Of a DNA stretch of 64,000 nt, positions 16,810 to 26,303 are shown piece after piece (position 1 is the first letter of the stretch; the number at the start of each line of letters is the position of its first letter). Below the pieces are notes generated by a model, which saw only the letters and a list, made by a program, of their open reading frames with translations, did not search any database and was not told the DNA's origin. Source of the DNA: Geobacteraceae bacterium (lineage in GTDB: Bacteria > Desulfobacterota > Desulfuromonadia > Geobacterales > Pseudopelobacteraceae); assembly GCA_016720395.1 (NCBI GenBank), contig JADKKR010000004.1, positions 1 through 64,000 of the forward strand. The letters are read 5' to 3'. The position numbers were made by a program, and so were the translations under genes.

Positions 16810-18492
16810 CTAAGCCTGCTTCACTGGCACCATCTGTCTGAATGTATCACCCAACTGTTTCAACCCCGCTGAACAGTCGCGGTCAGGCAGGCAGAGTTCA
16901 ATCATGAAAAATTTGCCATCTTCTTTGGAGGCTGCTACCAAAGCACGTTCCAGCTCACCCTCTGTTGTCACCTTGATGCCAACGGCGTAATCACCGCCAC
17001 CAAACGCCGCCGGCAGGTCTGCATAGTTCCACATCTGGATATCGTTGTAAGGGCCGTCCTCATGCAGCACCCGCTCGACCATATAACCGTCATTATTGAT
17101 GATAAGTATAATGGCAGGACATCGCTGCCTGATCAGTGTGGAAATTTCCTGGGCTGTCATCTGGAAGGCGCCATCACCGGTCAGCACCACCGGGCGCTTG
17201 TCAGGGCATGCAAATGAAACTCCGAGGGCAGCCGGGGTACAGTAGCCGATGGATGAATAATATGCCTGGACGATAAAATTCTCGGACTCTTCAACATTGA
17301 AATCAAGAGCGGCACAAAAGGCATCACCAGGTTCAGCAAGCAGAACCATCCGGTCATCAAGGAAGGTGTTCAGCCGTTCATACAGGCGAAGGGCTGACAG
17401 CTTCTTCGTCTCATCAGGTATGAACACACTCCTGATAGTGTGTGACACAACCGGGTGCGAGTTAAGGTATGATCGGGGCTGCACAACGGTTACAAGCTCG
17501 CGGATAAAATCACCCAGTTGCACATTCAAATATTTGGTGTCACCAATCGTTACCTGACCGTTTGTGGCAACTATCATGCGACTGGAATCAAGATGTTCGC
17601 TAAAGAGACCGGTATCAAGATCAGTCATCCAAGCTCCGAGTGACAGCAGACAGTCTGACGACTCTACCTGTTGGCGAACTGCTTCACGACTCCACCCGCC
17701 CTGATAGATTCCGATGAACTGAGGATGAAGTTCCGGCAGCACTGATTTGCTGCTGAGCATGGTCGCAAAAGGCACCTCAACTGCTTCCACCAGATGCAGC
17801 AGATCGCCACCATGGCAAAAGCGCAGTGCCTCAATACCTGCAAGCAGAACCGGATTTTTAGAAGAGTTTATTAATTCTGCAGCTTTTTGGAGAGATTTCT
17901 TCAGGCTGTCCTCATCTGAATGAGGCATTACGGAGGTGCTGCGTGCCATCGGTTGCCGACACGGTGCATGCGCCATATCGGCAGGGAGCTCCAGGTAGAC
18001 CGGCAGTTTGTGTACTATTGCATTGGTAATGACCCGGTCAATTTCATCAGGTGCGGTTTGTGGATCGATAAGAATCGCCGCATCAATCGTCACCTTCTTG
18101 AAAACATCCAACTGCAGATAGTAATCAGACACCAGGTGATGAACCAGCGCCCCCGCGTTTCTTCGTCTTGCGGGAGGCGCACCGCTGATGACGATCAACG
18201 GAACACGCTCGGCAAAGGCGCCTGCCACAGCATTGAGGATACTCAAGCCACCGACGCAATAGGTCACTACTGCGGCGCCGGCGCCGTTCAGGCGGGCATA
18301 GCCATCCGCTGCGTAACCGGCGTTCAATTCATTACAGGTGCCGACCCACTGGATCGGGCTGGAGATCACCTCGTCAAGAAAATCCAGGACATAGTCGCCC
18401 GGCACCCCGAAGAGATGGTTGATTCCGACATCCCGCAGGCGCTGAATTAGATAGCGGGAGACTGTACAGGTAAGGCCATTGTTCTCAATCAT
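16810..18492 (-). CDS. Thiamine diphosphate 2-keto acid decarboxylase (pyruvate/indolepyruvate decarboxylase family)
   Basis: This 560-residue ThDP enzyme has an N-terminal PYR domain with the catalytic glutamate ('CNELNAGYAADGYAR', near residue 50), a middle nucleotide-fold domain and a C-terminal domain with the ThDP motif beginning 'GDGAFQMTAQEIS' and ending 'INNDGYMVE'. The domain order matches PDC, IPDC and branched-chain keto acid decarboxylases. The start at 18492 follows 'AAAGGAGA'. A cytosolic enzyme that makes an aldehyde from a 2-keto acid; which acid is not determined by the sequence I can read. Confidence 0.88.
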   Translation of the reverse strand: MIENNGLTCTVSRYLIQRLRDVGINHLFGVPGDYVLDFLDEVISSPIQWVGTCNELNAGYAADGYARLNGAGAAVVTYCVGGLSILNAVAGAFAERVPLIVISGAPPARRRNAGALVHHLVSDYYLQLDVFKKVTIDAAILIDPQTAPDEIDRVITNAIVHKLPVYLELPADMAHAPCRQPMARSTSVMPHSDEDSLKKSLQKAAELINSSKNPVLLAGIEALRFCHGGDLLHLVEAVEVPFATMLSSKSVLPELHPQFIGIYQGGWSREAVRQQVESSDCLLSLGAWMTDLDTGLFSEHLDSSRMIVATNGQVTIGDTKYLNVQLGDFIRELVTVVQPRSYLNSHPVVSHTIRSVFIPDETKKLSALRLYERLNTFLDDRMVLLAEPGDAFCAALDFNVEESENFIVQAYYSSIGYCTPAALGVSFACPDKRPVVLTGDGAFQMTAQEISTLIRQRCPAIILIINNDGYMVERVLHEDGPYNDIQMWNYADLPAAFGGGDYAVGIKVTTEGELERALVAASKEDGKFFMIELCLPDRDCSAGLKQLGDTFRQMVPVKQA

Positions 18493-18642
18493 CCAGATCT
18501 CCTTTGCGCTTACGTTTAAAAACATACATTCAATGATCCAACTTGAGTGTTATCTGGCAACTGCCGTTACTGCTTTTGTCAGCAAACAGTTCCTCCTGCG
18601 GTGGGCGAGAAGTGCTTCCGGCGACAATGCGGGCAATAGCAT

Positions 18643-20820
18643 TTATTCCTGTAACCCCAACTGATTCATCATGAACGAGTAGTACTCCGCCATATCATTG
18701 TAACGCTGAAAACGCCCTGAACTCCCCCCGTGCCCCGCCTCCATCTGGGTGCGCATTACCAGCAGGTTGTTGTCGGTACGCCGGTCACGCAGGCGGGCAA
18801 CGTATTTGGCTGGTTCCCAATACTGCACCTGTGAGTCCCACAGGCCGGTGCCGATAAACATCGCCGGGTAGGAAACCGCACGTAACTGATCGTAGGGGGA
18901 ATAGCTCAGCATGTAATTATAGTAGACCAGATCCTGCGGGTTGCCCCACTCGTCAAATTCGTTGGTGGTCAGCGGAATGGATTCATCCAGCATCGTGGTG
19001 ACGATATCGACGAATGGAACCTGTGAAACAATCACCCGGTAGCTTGATGGCGCCATATTGGCGATGGCTCCCATCAAAAGACCACCGGCGCTCCCCCCCA
19101 GTGCGGCGACCCGATTCGGATCAGCATAACCCTGGCCTACAAGATGATTGGTGACATCGATAAAATCGGTGAAGGTGTTTTTCTTATTGAGCAGCTTTCC
19201 ATCCTCATACCACTGTCTCCCCATCTCCTGGCCACCACGGATATGGGCTATGGCGTAGACCATGCCGCGATCAAGCAGGCTGATGATAGAGCTGCTGAAT
19301 ATCGGTTCCATGCTGTATCCGTAGGATCCATAGCCATATTGCAGGAGCGCGGCGGTTCCATTTTTTACAAACCCTTTTCGATACACCAGCGACACCGGAA
19401 CAAGGGCGCCGTCACGGGCAGTTGCCCACTGACGCTCAGTCACGTAGTTGCGCTTGTCAAAACCGCCAAGCACAGGAGATTCCTTGAGCATGCGACGCTC
19501 TTTGCTGACACTGTTCAGTTCATAGATGGTTGGAGGAGTGGTCAACGAGGTATAGCTGTAGCGCACCCAGTCGCTGTTCGGCTGGCGGTTGACATCCAGC
19601 ACCATCTGAAATGCCGGTTCGTCTGCGGCGAGAATAGTTTCTATGCCAGCGCTGGAACGGAGCCGGATGCGAGTAAGGCCATTGAAACGTTCGTTAATGG
19701 CGATAAACGTATTAAACAGCTCAAAGCCTGAGATCAGCACCGCCTGATCGTGAGGAACAAGGTCGGTCCACTGCTCACGTCCGTTCCAGATGCCTTCGGC
19801 AAAGCTCATCAGTTTAAAATTTGTGGCATTCCAATTGGTGCGTACCACCCAGCGCCCATCCAGATGGTCGGCCTGATACTTGAAATCGCGCCTGCGCTCG
19901 GCAATCAGCTTGAATTCGCCGGGTTTGTTCACATCCGCGCAGCGTTGTTCGTCAGACAGGGTGCTCTCCAGGTATATGCAGATATAATTTTCAGAACGGG
20001 TCAAGGCAACATCCATGTAGAAGCTGTCATCCGGCTCGTTGTAAAGCACTGGGTCGCTGGCCGGATCAGTGGCAAGCCGGTGGGACTTGATGCTCTTGCT
20101 CAACAGGGTATCGGGATCGTTCCAAACATAGACGATGGTGGTGTTGTCTGCTGACCAGGCGATGCCGTAGGATATGCCTGAAACGCCTGTGTCGTTTATA
20201 ACGCCTGTTTCAAGGTTCTTGATGCGCAGCTTGTACTGGCGCCGACCGACGCTGTCTTCAACAAAAGCGCACAGTTTCTGGTCCGGGCTTATCTTGAAGT
20301 TATCTACGCTGTAATAGCTGTAGCCTCTTGCAAGCTCGTTAAGATCAAGAATTATCTCTTCCGGGGCGTCCATGCTCCCCTTGCGGCGCGCATGAACCTG
20401 GTAATCCTTCCCTTCTTCATAACGGCTGTAGTACCAATAATCCTTATAGAGGTATGGAACAGTACTATCATCCTGCTTCAAACGTCCGACCATTTCAGTG
20501 TAGAGGTGATCCTTAAAACCGGCCAGCGGCGCCATGACGGCATCTGTATATGCATTCTCGGCATTCAGATAGGCGAGCATGTTCGTATCCTGGCGATTAT
20601 CATCCCGCAGCCAGTAATACTCATCCTCCCGTGTACCGCCAGGTGCTACGACATTAAACGCGCGTTTTTCAGCAACCGGCGGAAACTGCCCCACCGCCTC
20701 GGCGGTCAGTGGGGATAACCCGGCAGGTTGCGGATCACTGGACGAACAGGCATTGAGCATGACGAAGATAAGTAGAACCACTAGAAACTTCATGAAAACT
20801 TTTACGTTCTGATGGATCAT
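18643..20820 (-). CDS. Prolyl oligopeptidase family (S9A) lipoprotein, protease II-like
   Basis: This 725-residue lipoprotein has a signal ending 'FVMLNAC', a seven-bladed propeller (about residues 80-430) and an alpha/beta-hydrolase domain. The catalytic triad can be placed: Ser in 'LGGSAGGLLMG' near residue 575, Asp in 'GTGLWDSQV' near 662 and His in 'EAGHGGSSG' near 696. It resembles oligopeptidase B but is exported, so it probably trims oligopeptides in the periplasm. The ATG at 20820 has 'GGTGAGA' just upstream; an internal ATG at 20793 would give a more usual signal peptide. Confidence 0.88.
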   Translation of the reverse strand: MIHQNVKVFMKFLVVLLIFVMLNACSSSDPQPAGLSPLTAEAVGQFPPVAEKRAFNVVAPGGTREDEYYWLRDDNRQDTNMLAYLNAENAYTDAVMAPLAGFKDHLYTEMVGRLKQDDSTVPYLYKDYWYYSRYEEGKDYQVHARRKGSMDAPEEIILDLNELARGYSYYSVDNFKISPDQKLCAFVEDSVGRRQYKLRIKNLETGVINDTGVSGISYGIAWSADNTTIVYVWNDPDTLLSKSIKSHRLATDPASDPVLYNEPDDSFYMDVALTRSENYICIYLESTLSDEQRCADVNKPGEFKLIAERRRDFKYQADHLDGRWVVRTNWNATNFKLMSFAEGIWNGREQWTDLVPHDQAVLISGFELFNTFIAINERFNGLTRIRLRSSAGIETILAADEPAFQMVLDVNRQPNSDWVRYSYTSLTTPPTIYELNSVSKERRMLKESPVLGGFDKRNYVTERQWATARDGALVPVSLVYRKGFVKNGTAALLQYGYGSYGYSMEPIFSSSIISLLDRGMVYAIAHIRGGQEMGRQWYEDGKLLNKKNTFTDFIDVTNHLVGQGYADPNRVAALGGSAGGLLMGAIANMAPSSYRVIVSQVPFVDIVTTMLDESIPLTTNEFDEWGNPQDLVYYNYMLSYSPYDQLRAVSYPAMFIGTGLWDSQVQYWEPAKYVARLRDRRTDNNLLVMRTQMEAGHGGSSGRFQRYNDMAEYYSFMMNQLGLQE

Positions 20821-20945
20821 GTTTTCTCACCATTCTTTCACCTTCCACAGTATCTATTGAGAACAATTATATTTGTTGTTTTATACTGAAATGTGGACTA
20901 CCTGCATCGGCCGTCAGGCCCACTGCCGTCGGGGCTCATCATTCT

Positions 20946-21731
20946 CTATTCCTTGACCAGGGCTGCAATGCCGCCGGTGTAATACGGTTCGGAAAACAGC
21001 ACTTTTTTGGCTCGCTCATCAGTAATGGTGATGCAGGCGGCGATCATGTCTACCTTGCCGGACAGGAGCGCCGGAATCATTGCGCCAAAATCCATATTGA
21101 CGATTTCAAGTTTCATATCCAGTTTCTTTGCCACATATCCGGCCAGTTCGATATCAAATCCAACCACTTTTTGTGAGCCGTCCATAAATGAAAACGGCTC
21201 CGTTACCGATGCGGTCCCAAGTCGCAAAATCCCCTTGCTTCCACTTGACTGTATTTCTGGCATGGTGGCAGGACTACCTGATTTGGGCAGCCAGCGTTGC
21301 AGCATGGCGTCATAGGTGCCGTTGTTTCTGAGTTCGCCGACCACCAGATCAATGGATTTTTTCAATTTCTGGTTGTCAGGAAAAACGGCAAAACCATAGT
21401 TGTCTTTGGTGATCATTTCCGAAAGGACAGTCAGTCCGCTGTTTTTGGCGGCGATATTTTTCAGGATCGGTTCGTCGTATGCCGCAGCGTCTGCCTTGCC
21501 TGTTTTTACCGCCAGGGCGGTATCCAGGACACTGTTGAAATATTTGAACTTTGCATTGGGGAATTTGGACAGCACCAGTTTGTCGGCTGCGGTTCCTGTA
21601 GGTACGGCAAACTCCTTGCCATCCAGTTGTTGAAGTTTTGTGATTTTATCTCGCTTGCTACAACCGGAAACCATGCATAAAACTGAAAACATCAAAACGG
21701 CACTCACTGCTAAAAAAATACTACGTGTCAT
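20946..21731 (-). CDS. Family-3 periplasmic solute-binding lipoprotein
   Basis: This 261-residue lipoprotein has a signal ending 'LCMVSGC' and an SBP_bac_3 domain ('LRLGTASVTEPFSFMDG', 'VGFDIELAGYVAKKLDMKLE', 'ITDERAKKVLFSEPYYTGG'). Like the permease fusion at 13604 it has an extra N-terminal segment with 'YFNSVLDTALAVKTGKADA'. It would bind a polar amino acid. No permease is adjacent; it lies downstream of the PP2C/binding-protein signalling cassette and may act as a sensor input or serve the ABC system at 12 kb. The start follows an A/G-rich stretch. Confidence 0.83.
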   Translation of the reverse strand: MTRSIFLAVSAVLMFSVLCMVSGCSKRDKITKLQQLDGKEFAVPTGTAADKLVLSKFPNAKFKYFNSVLDTALAVKTGKADAAAYDEPILKNIAAKNSGLTVLSEMITKDNYGFAVFPDNQKLKKSIDLVVGELRNNGTYDAMLQRWLPKSGSPATMPEIQSSGSKGILRLGTASVTEPFSFMDGSQKVVGFDIELAGYVAKKLDMKLEIVNMDFGAMIPALLSGKVDMIAACITITDERAKKVLFSEPYYTGGIAALVKE

Positions 21732-21802
21732 AAAAAGTACCCCCTTTTTATTACAAATTTTTTGATTGAAAAAACTACCTGAATAACGATAACTACAAGC
21801 CA

Positions 21803-22016
21803 GGCGGTGCCTGTTCCGTTCAGATATGTCAGGTTTTGTGTTGTAGCTCGCGGCATAGCCTCCAATAAGTTTCACTGTTATGCTTTTGCCGGCTTTCAGC
21901 GCCCTGGTTTGCGTATCTTGAAGCATTTGGATGACGTCCCCATCAACTGCCGTACTGTAGGCCTCCTGTAGTACAGGGTAAATGCGAAGTCCCCTGATCT
22001 TCAGCGCCAGCTTTCA
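21803..22016 (-). pseudogene. Remnant of a GGY-motif secreted repeat protein
   Basis: In the 400 bases between the binding-protein and PP2C genes one frame reads 'LRIYPVLQEAYSTAVDGDVI' and 'SITVKLIGGYAASYNT'. This pattern (AY...A..GD.I, then VKL.GGY) is common in large secreted proteins of this bacterial group. There is no start or natural end, and a TGA precedes it. I read it as a relic. The rest of 21732-22132 shows nothing else. Confidence 0.4.
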
Positions 22017-22132
22017 TACATCCTGCATGACTGTTTTTTCGTCCAGCTCTGCCTTGTGAGCCATACATCGAGAGGCAGGTCATCGGTAAGCCACCGAAAA
22101 ACGTTTCTCCACAGCTTAGCTCTCCTTCTTGA

Positions 22133-24067
22133 TTATGCGGCTTTTCCCCGATATTTGATCGCAACCATAGTTACATCATCAGATTGCGGCGCACCATTAG
22201 CGTGACGAGTTACTTCAGTTCGAATATTATGAACAATTTCCTTCAGTTCCTCTTTCGGTCCATTTTGCAGAGCAGCCAGCAGTTGTGGCTCTCCAAAAAG
22301 TTCATCGGCAAAATTCGTTGCTTCATTCACACCGTCGGTATAAAGAAAAAGTGTATCTCCAGGCAACATGCTGAGGTGTTCGGTTGCATAATCCGTATCC
22401 GGCATTGGGCCGAGAACAAAGCCCGATTTCAGAGTCATATAGCGTACTCCGCCTGAATCCATAATCAGTGGTGGATTGTGTCCGGCATTGGCAAAGCGCA
22501 CTTCTCCGTTTCTGGTGTCCAGGATGGCGCAAAAAACCGTCGCAAACATGCAGCTATCATTGTCTGCGGCCAGAATATTATTGACGCATGAAAGTATCTG
22601 ACCAGGCTCTCCAAGCCTTTGTCCTTCTGACTTCAGCAGTGTTTTCGCCACCATCATATACAGTGCGGCTGGCACCCCTTTGCCGGCGACATCAGCAATA
22701 AGAAAGCAGAGGTTGTTCTGGTCGATGAAAAAGAAATCGTAGAAGTCGCCGCCTACTTCTTTCGCCGGATCCATAGAGGCAAAGATATCAAACTCGGGAC
22801 GATCCGGAAAAGCAGGAAACAAGCGGGGTAGCAGACTCGCCTGAATGTCGGTTGCCACATTAAGCTCACTCTGGATGCGTTCTTTGGCGGCCGTGGTTTC
22901 GGTCAGGTTTTTGATATATTCCTTCAGTGACTCCTTCATCATCTGAAAGTCCCGTGCAAGTACACCGACTTCGTCGTTGGATTTTACCGGTGGAAGTTCC
23001 AGATCAAAATTCCCCGAAGCCATGACATGTGTCGCCGCAGCCAGTGATCGGAGAGGTTTGGTAATTGAGCGTGCAATAGAGATTACAGCCAAAGTGAGCA
23101 GCAGGATTCCTGTAAGCCCCATGAGCATCATGGTTATGCTCAGTCGCGTAACATTTGCGAGAAGCTCGGACTCGGGAAATACGACCGCCAGCGTCCATCC
23201 GGTTGAACGAATCGGCGCGTAATACATCCAGCTCCTGACACCAACGAGGCTCTTATAAAGAATGAAACCGGTTTCTCCCCGGACCATCTTTTTGCCGAGT
23301 TCCCTCAGGGAGGGGTCATTACGCGCCTCGGCAATGCTGAAGAAGGTCTCGTTCATGACTGCTTCTTTCAGCGGATGAGCGAGTACCATCCCGTTACGGG
23401 AGAGAAGCGCGGCGTAACCGGTCTTGAGTATCTTAACGGAGGAAACAAGTTCCGTAAGAGATTCGAGAGAGATGTCTGCAGTAACAATTCCTTTGAGCAG
23501 TTTTGTCCCTCCGCTTTGCGCATAAAAGGGGACAGAACAGGTAGACATCGGTATATTTCCGGCTCCTTCATCAAAGTACGGCTCACTCCATTCAAGCCGG
23601 TTCAACTCTCTCGGAATCTGGTACCAGTCCCAGTATAAATAGGGGACAAACTTGTAAGAATCCTCCAGACGACTGAAAGCGATCTTCCCCTTTTCACGGT
23701 AGTAATAGGGTGCATACAGGCGTGATGATGCCTTGAACGCAAATGGCTCAAAGGCGATGCAGGAACCGTATATATCGGGATTATTTTCGAGTGTGGTTTT
23801 AATCAAGGAGAGAAGTTCTGCCTCATTATATCTGCCGGTTTCCAGTGATCTTGCCACACCTTCCGTCACTTTGGTAACCGATGTCAGCACAGTTTCCACA
23901 CGGTTCACCAATGACATGGCAAGGTTGCGGGCATTACCTTCCAGCTCTTTTTCTAAAATGATGCGGGAGCGATAATAATTATAGCCAAGCGTAACCGCAA
24001 AGATAAGAGAGCTGCTGAGGGTGATTACGAGGATCAGCTTGATGACGATACTATTTCTCCCCGGCAT
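22133..24067 (-). CDS. Membrane Cache-HAMP-PP2C (SpoIIE/RsbU-like) phosphatase
   Basis: This 644-residue sensor has an N-terminal membrane helix (about 8-28), an extracytoplasmic double Cache domain (about 40-315), a second helix ('MLMGLTGILLLTLAVISI'), a HAMP domain, a short coiled coil and a SpoIIE-type PP2C domain. Phosphatase metal sites are visible: 'GGDFYDFFF', 'IADVAGKGVPAALYM', 'LYTDGVNEA' and 'SDDVTMV'. Such proteins dephosphorylate a STAS antagonist in response to a ligand. It overlaps the end of the NMT1-type binding-protein gene and lies downstream of STAS and rsbW, so all four form one operon and the STAS protein is the likely substrate. Confidence 0.88.
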   Translation of the reverse strand: MPGRNSIVIKLILVITLSSSLIFAVTLGYNYYRSRIILEKELEGNARNLAMSLVNRVETVLTSVTKVTEGVARSLETGRYNEAELLSLIKTTLENNPDIYGSCIAFEPFAFKASSRLYAPYYYREKGKIAFSRLEDSYKFVPYLYWDWYQIPRELNRLEWSEPYFDEGAGNIPMSTCSVPFYAQSGGTKLLKGIVTADISLESLTELVSSVKILKTGYAALLSRNGMVLAHPLKEAVMNETFFSIAEARNDPSLRELGKKMVRGETGFILYKSLVGVRSWMYYAPIRSTGWTLAVVFPESELLANVTRLSITMMLMGLTGILLLTLAVISIARSITKPLRSLAAATHVMASGNFDLELPPVKSNDEVGVLARDFQMMKESLKEYIKNLTETTAAKERIQSELNVATDIQASLLPRLFPAFPDRPEFDIFASMDPAKEVGGDFYDFFFIDQNNLCFLIADVAGKGVPAALYMMVAKTLLKSEGQRLGEPGQILSCVNNILAADNDSCMFATVFCAILDTRNGEVRFANAGHNPPLIMDSGGVRYMTLKSGFVLGPMPDTDYATEHLSMLPGDTLFLYTDGVNEATNFADELFGEPQLLAALQNGPKEELKEIVHNIRTEVTRHANGAPQSDDVTMVAIKYRGKAA

Positions 24068-25043
24068 TCGACCTCCCGATAAAGGTACTGTATTCGGGAT
24101 ATTCTCGAATTAAGCCGGCCTTGCGCAGACTATTCCCGACTGCCTGATAATCCTGTTCCTTCAGCACTCCGGTTGCCCCTTGGACGTTACCAGACGACAT
24201 CAGATGCTGCATCCGACCAAGCATCCATTTCTGGTGAATCCGGTTGGCAGGCTGTTCTGCTTCGCGCATATACTTGATAACGATGTCCAACGCCTCATCA
24301 GGATTGGTAAAGGCGTAGCGCCACCCCTCTAACGATGCAGCGACAAAGGAGCGAGCCAGATTCGGGTCTTGCTTGAGGGTTTTTTCCAGAGTGTAGATAC
24401 CATCTTCGGGAAAAATCATCCCCTGCTCATTGAGCGACAGTACATTCAGCTCTTCCAGATCAACACCTGAATTGAGTAGGGTATGGTACTCGTTGTACCA
24501 CATGGCGGAGGTTACATCGATGCCGCCGCGCAGAAAGAGGTTGACCGTGCCGGATTGCTGAATCTCCCGCACCTTAACAGCATGTCTGGCAAACAGGATC
24601 TGGGGCGGAATTGAGAGGTCGCCTCCCCACAAACCGACCTTCTTGCCATTCATATCTGTTACGGTTTTGATGCCGCTGGATTTTTTAGAAATCAGCATCA
24701 TGGACGATTTCTGAACCATTTGCGCAACGTTAACAAGCTTCACACCAGCAGAACGCTGTTGAAGAGCAGTTGACAACCAGAGAAGAACAAAATCGGCTCC
24801 GCCGTCCTTCAGTGTTTGTGCGGGTGAGTGCCCCGCACCCGCTTTTAGGATTTTCAGGTCGATTCCATGCAGGGCATAGATACCTTTATCGAGGGCGACA
24901 TAATATCCGGCGAACTGAGCCTGAGGACTCCAGAGCGGCATGAGGGAAATTTTTTTCAGGGAGGTTCCGGCGGTGGCAGATTGTGCATCTGTAAAAATCA
25001 TTAGTACTAGCAGTAAGAGGGGTATTGCCCGACATATAGTCAT
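24051..25043 (-). CDS. NMT1/THI5-like periplasmic binding protein
   Basis: This 330-residue exported protein starts with a signal peptide ('LLLLVLMIFTDAQSATA') and has the NMT1/THI5 fold: 'LMPLWSPQAQFAGYYVALDK', 'GIDLKILKAG' and 'NGKKVGLWGG'. Relatives bind thiamine precursors, sulfonates or nitrate, or feed ligand signals to sensors. No permease or ATPase lies beside it. Because it sits between rsbW (ATGA overlap) and the Cache-PP2C gene (17-base overlap), it most likely delivers a ligand to the Cache sensor; this is inference. Confidence 0.83.
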   Translation of the reverse strand: MTICRAIPLLLLVLMIFTDAQSATAGTSLKKISLMPLWSPQAQFAGYYVALDKGIYALHGIDLKILKAGAGHSPAQTLKDGGADFVLLWLSTALQQRSAGVKLVNVAQMVQKSSMMLISKKSSGIKTVTDMNGKKVGLWGGDLSIPPQILFARHAVKVREIQQSGTVNLFLRGGIDVTSAMWYNEYHTLLNSGVDLEELNVLSLNEQGMIFPEDGIYTLEKTLKQDPNLARSFVAASLEGWRYAFTNPDEALDIVIKYMREAEQPANRIHQKWMLGRMQHLMSSGNVQGATGVLKEQDYQAVGNSLRKAGLIREYPEYSTFIGRSNAGEK

Positions 25044-25471
25044 GGGTTACCATCCTCCCTGCGTTTTAGCACCATCCGTAGAATATTCCTCCCGTTTTCA
25101 CGGCGATAGCTGACGTCATCAGTCAATTTTCGGATAAAATAGACTCCCAGACCGCCGATTTCACGATCCATAACATCCAGGGTGATATCAGGATCAGGGA
25201 GTGACAACACATCGAACGGACGGCCATGGTCGGCGATTTCAAATACAAAAGCATCTCCTTCAGTTGCACAGGAAATTTCAGCTTCACCCTCGCCATCCGG
25301 ATAGGCGTAGCTACAGATATTTACGAAAGCTTCTTCTACGGCAACCAGCAGGCCGAATTTCTTCTTGGTTTCGAGTCCGAAACGGTCGGCGCACTCCTCA
25401 ACGAACTCGATCAGCTCGTTCAGTTTTTCAAGTATGGCCGCACAGTGCATTTTTTCTGAGATGGGAGCCAT
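25040..25471 (-). CDS. RsbW-type anti-sigma factor serine kinase
   Basis: This 143-residue GHKL kinase is complete: N-box 'LLVAVEEAFVNICSYAY', G1 'FEIADHGRPFD' and G2 'GGLGVYFIRKLTDDVSYRR'. RsbW kinases bind a sigma factor or other effector and phosphorylate the STAS antagonist. It starts 1 base after the STAS gene and overlaps the binding-protein gene. No sigma factor gene is visible in the window, so the controlled target is unknown. Confidence 0.88.
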   Translation of the reverse strand: MAPISEKMHCAAILEKLNELIEFVEECADRFGLETKKKFGLLVAVEEAFVNICSYAYPDGEGEAEISCATEGDAFVFEIADHGRPFDVLSLPDPDITLDVMDREIGGLGVYFIRKLTDDVSYRRENGRNILRMVLKRREDGNP

Positions 25472-25823
25472 ATCACGCCAGCTTTGCCAGTGAATCAGCT
25501 ACCGAGTCATCCATCTGGAAGATTGAGCCAAAACCGGAAATGTCAAAGACTTCCTTGACCGTACCCTTGACATTGGCACACCGGACCTGCCCGCCTTTTC
25601 CTTTGAGCTGTTTGGCGGTGACCAGGAGACCACGCAGTCCTGCGCTACTGATGTAATCAAGAGAATCAAAATCAACAATAAGCTTGAGCTCTCCGGCAGT
25701 TATAAGCTCGATTACCGCTTTTTCATACACGGGTGCGGTTACGGCATCGAGTCTGCCGGTTATCGTCACTACTGTGGCGTTTGCTTCCTTTTTTGTCTGT
25801 ATTTCCATGGTGGTCTCCTTTTT
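25303..25823. repeat. Direct duplicate of 10441-10961 (STAS and 5' part of rsbW)
   Basis: This is the intact partner of the duplicated 520-base segment. Identity ends inside rsbW, where the copy at 10.4 kb is cut off, and just upstream of the STAS ribosome binding site. Confidence 0.85.
25473..25808 (-). CDS. STAS-domain anti-sigma factor antagonist, copy 2
   Basis: This 111-residue STAS protein with 'LDYISSAGLRGLL' around the phosphorylation site is nearly identical to the copy at 10946. It is the first gene of the cassette STAS, RsbW, NMT1-type binding protein, Cache-PP2C. The ATG is preceded by 'GGAGACCACC', the same leader as in copy 1. Confidence 0.9.
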   Translation of the reverse strand: MEIQTKKEANATVVTITGRLDAVTAPVYEKAVIELITAGELKLIVDFDSLDYISSAGLRGLLVTAKQLKGKGGQVRCANVKGTVKEVFDISGFGSIFQMDDSVADSLAKLA

Positions 25824-25993
25824 TCAGTACTTTTCCATAAACAGAGTCCCCTGTTGTTGTCATTCGGGGATGAAAATCTATTTTAGCGGCGAATGAGGGG
25901 TCGTACTAAGAATGTATATCGGCAAATCCCGGACTTGAAGAGGACTACATCTTGTCCGACATAATTTTACGGCAAAATATTTGGAATCATTTA

Positions 25994-26181
25994 TTTTAAT
26001 AGCAAGTTCGGGATAAATTAGATGTCGGGAAAGCTTGACGTGAGAAAATTTTTATCGAGTCCGGAAACGGCGTGTCTGAGCTGAATGGTGGAGGTGGTGC
26101 ATTGCAATATAAGGTTCAGCTGACAGAGTTTTATCAATAAAAAGACATGCTGACAGAGGGACAGAAAACTAAAAGGGTATG
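25994..26181. repeat. Dispersed repeat, copy A (pair with 51228-51418)
   Basis: About 190 bases are clearly similar to 51228-51418 (shared runs such as 'AGCAAGTTCGGGATAA', 'ATGTCGGGAAAGCTTGAC' and 'AGAGTTTTATCAA'), with scattered substitutions and small indels. In this copy the short frame starting at the shared ATG stops after about 20 codons. It sits in the 495-base gap upstream of the STAS gene, where no gene is seen. It may be the worn end of a mobile element. Confidence 0.7.
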
Positions 26182-26303
26182 AGCCGAATAGATCTGGCTG
26201 AATAACAGGGATACGCTTGTCCTGTAACAGCAAAATATTCTGTTTCAATACCTGGCAAATCAGTTGTTTATTTTTTCCTGGCTTTAGTGACCTTTCAACC
26301 CTG

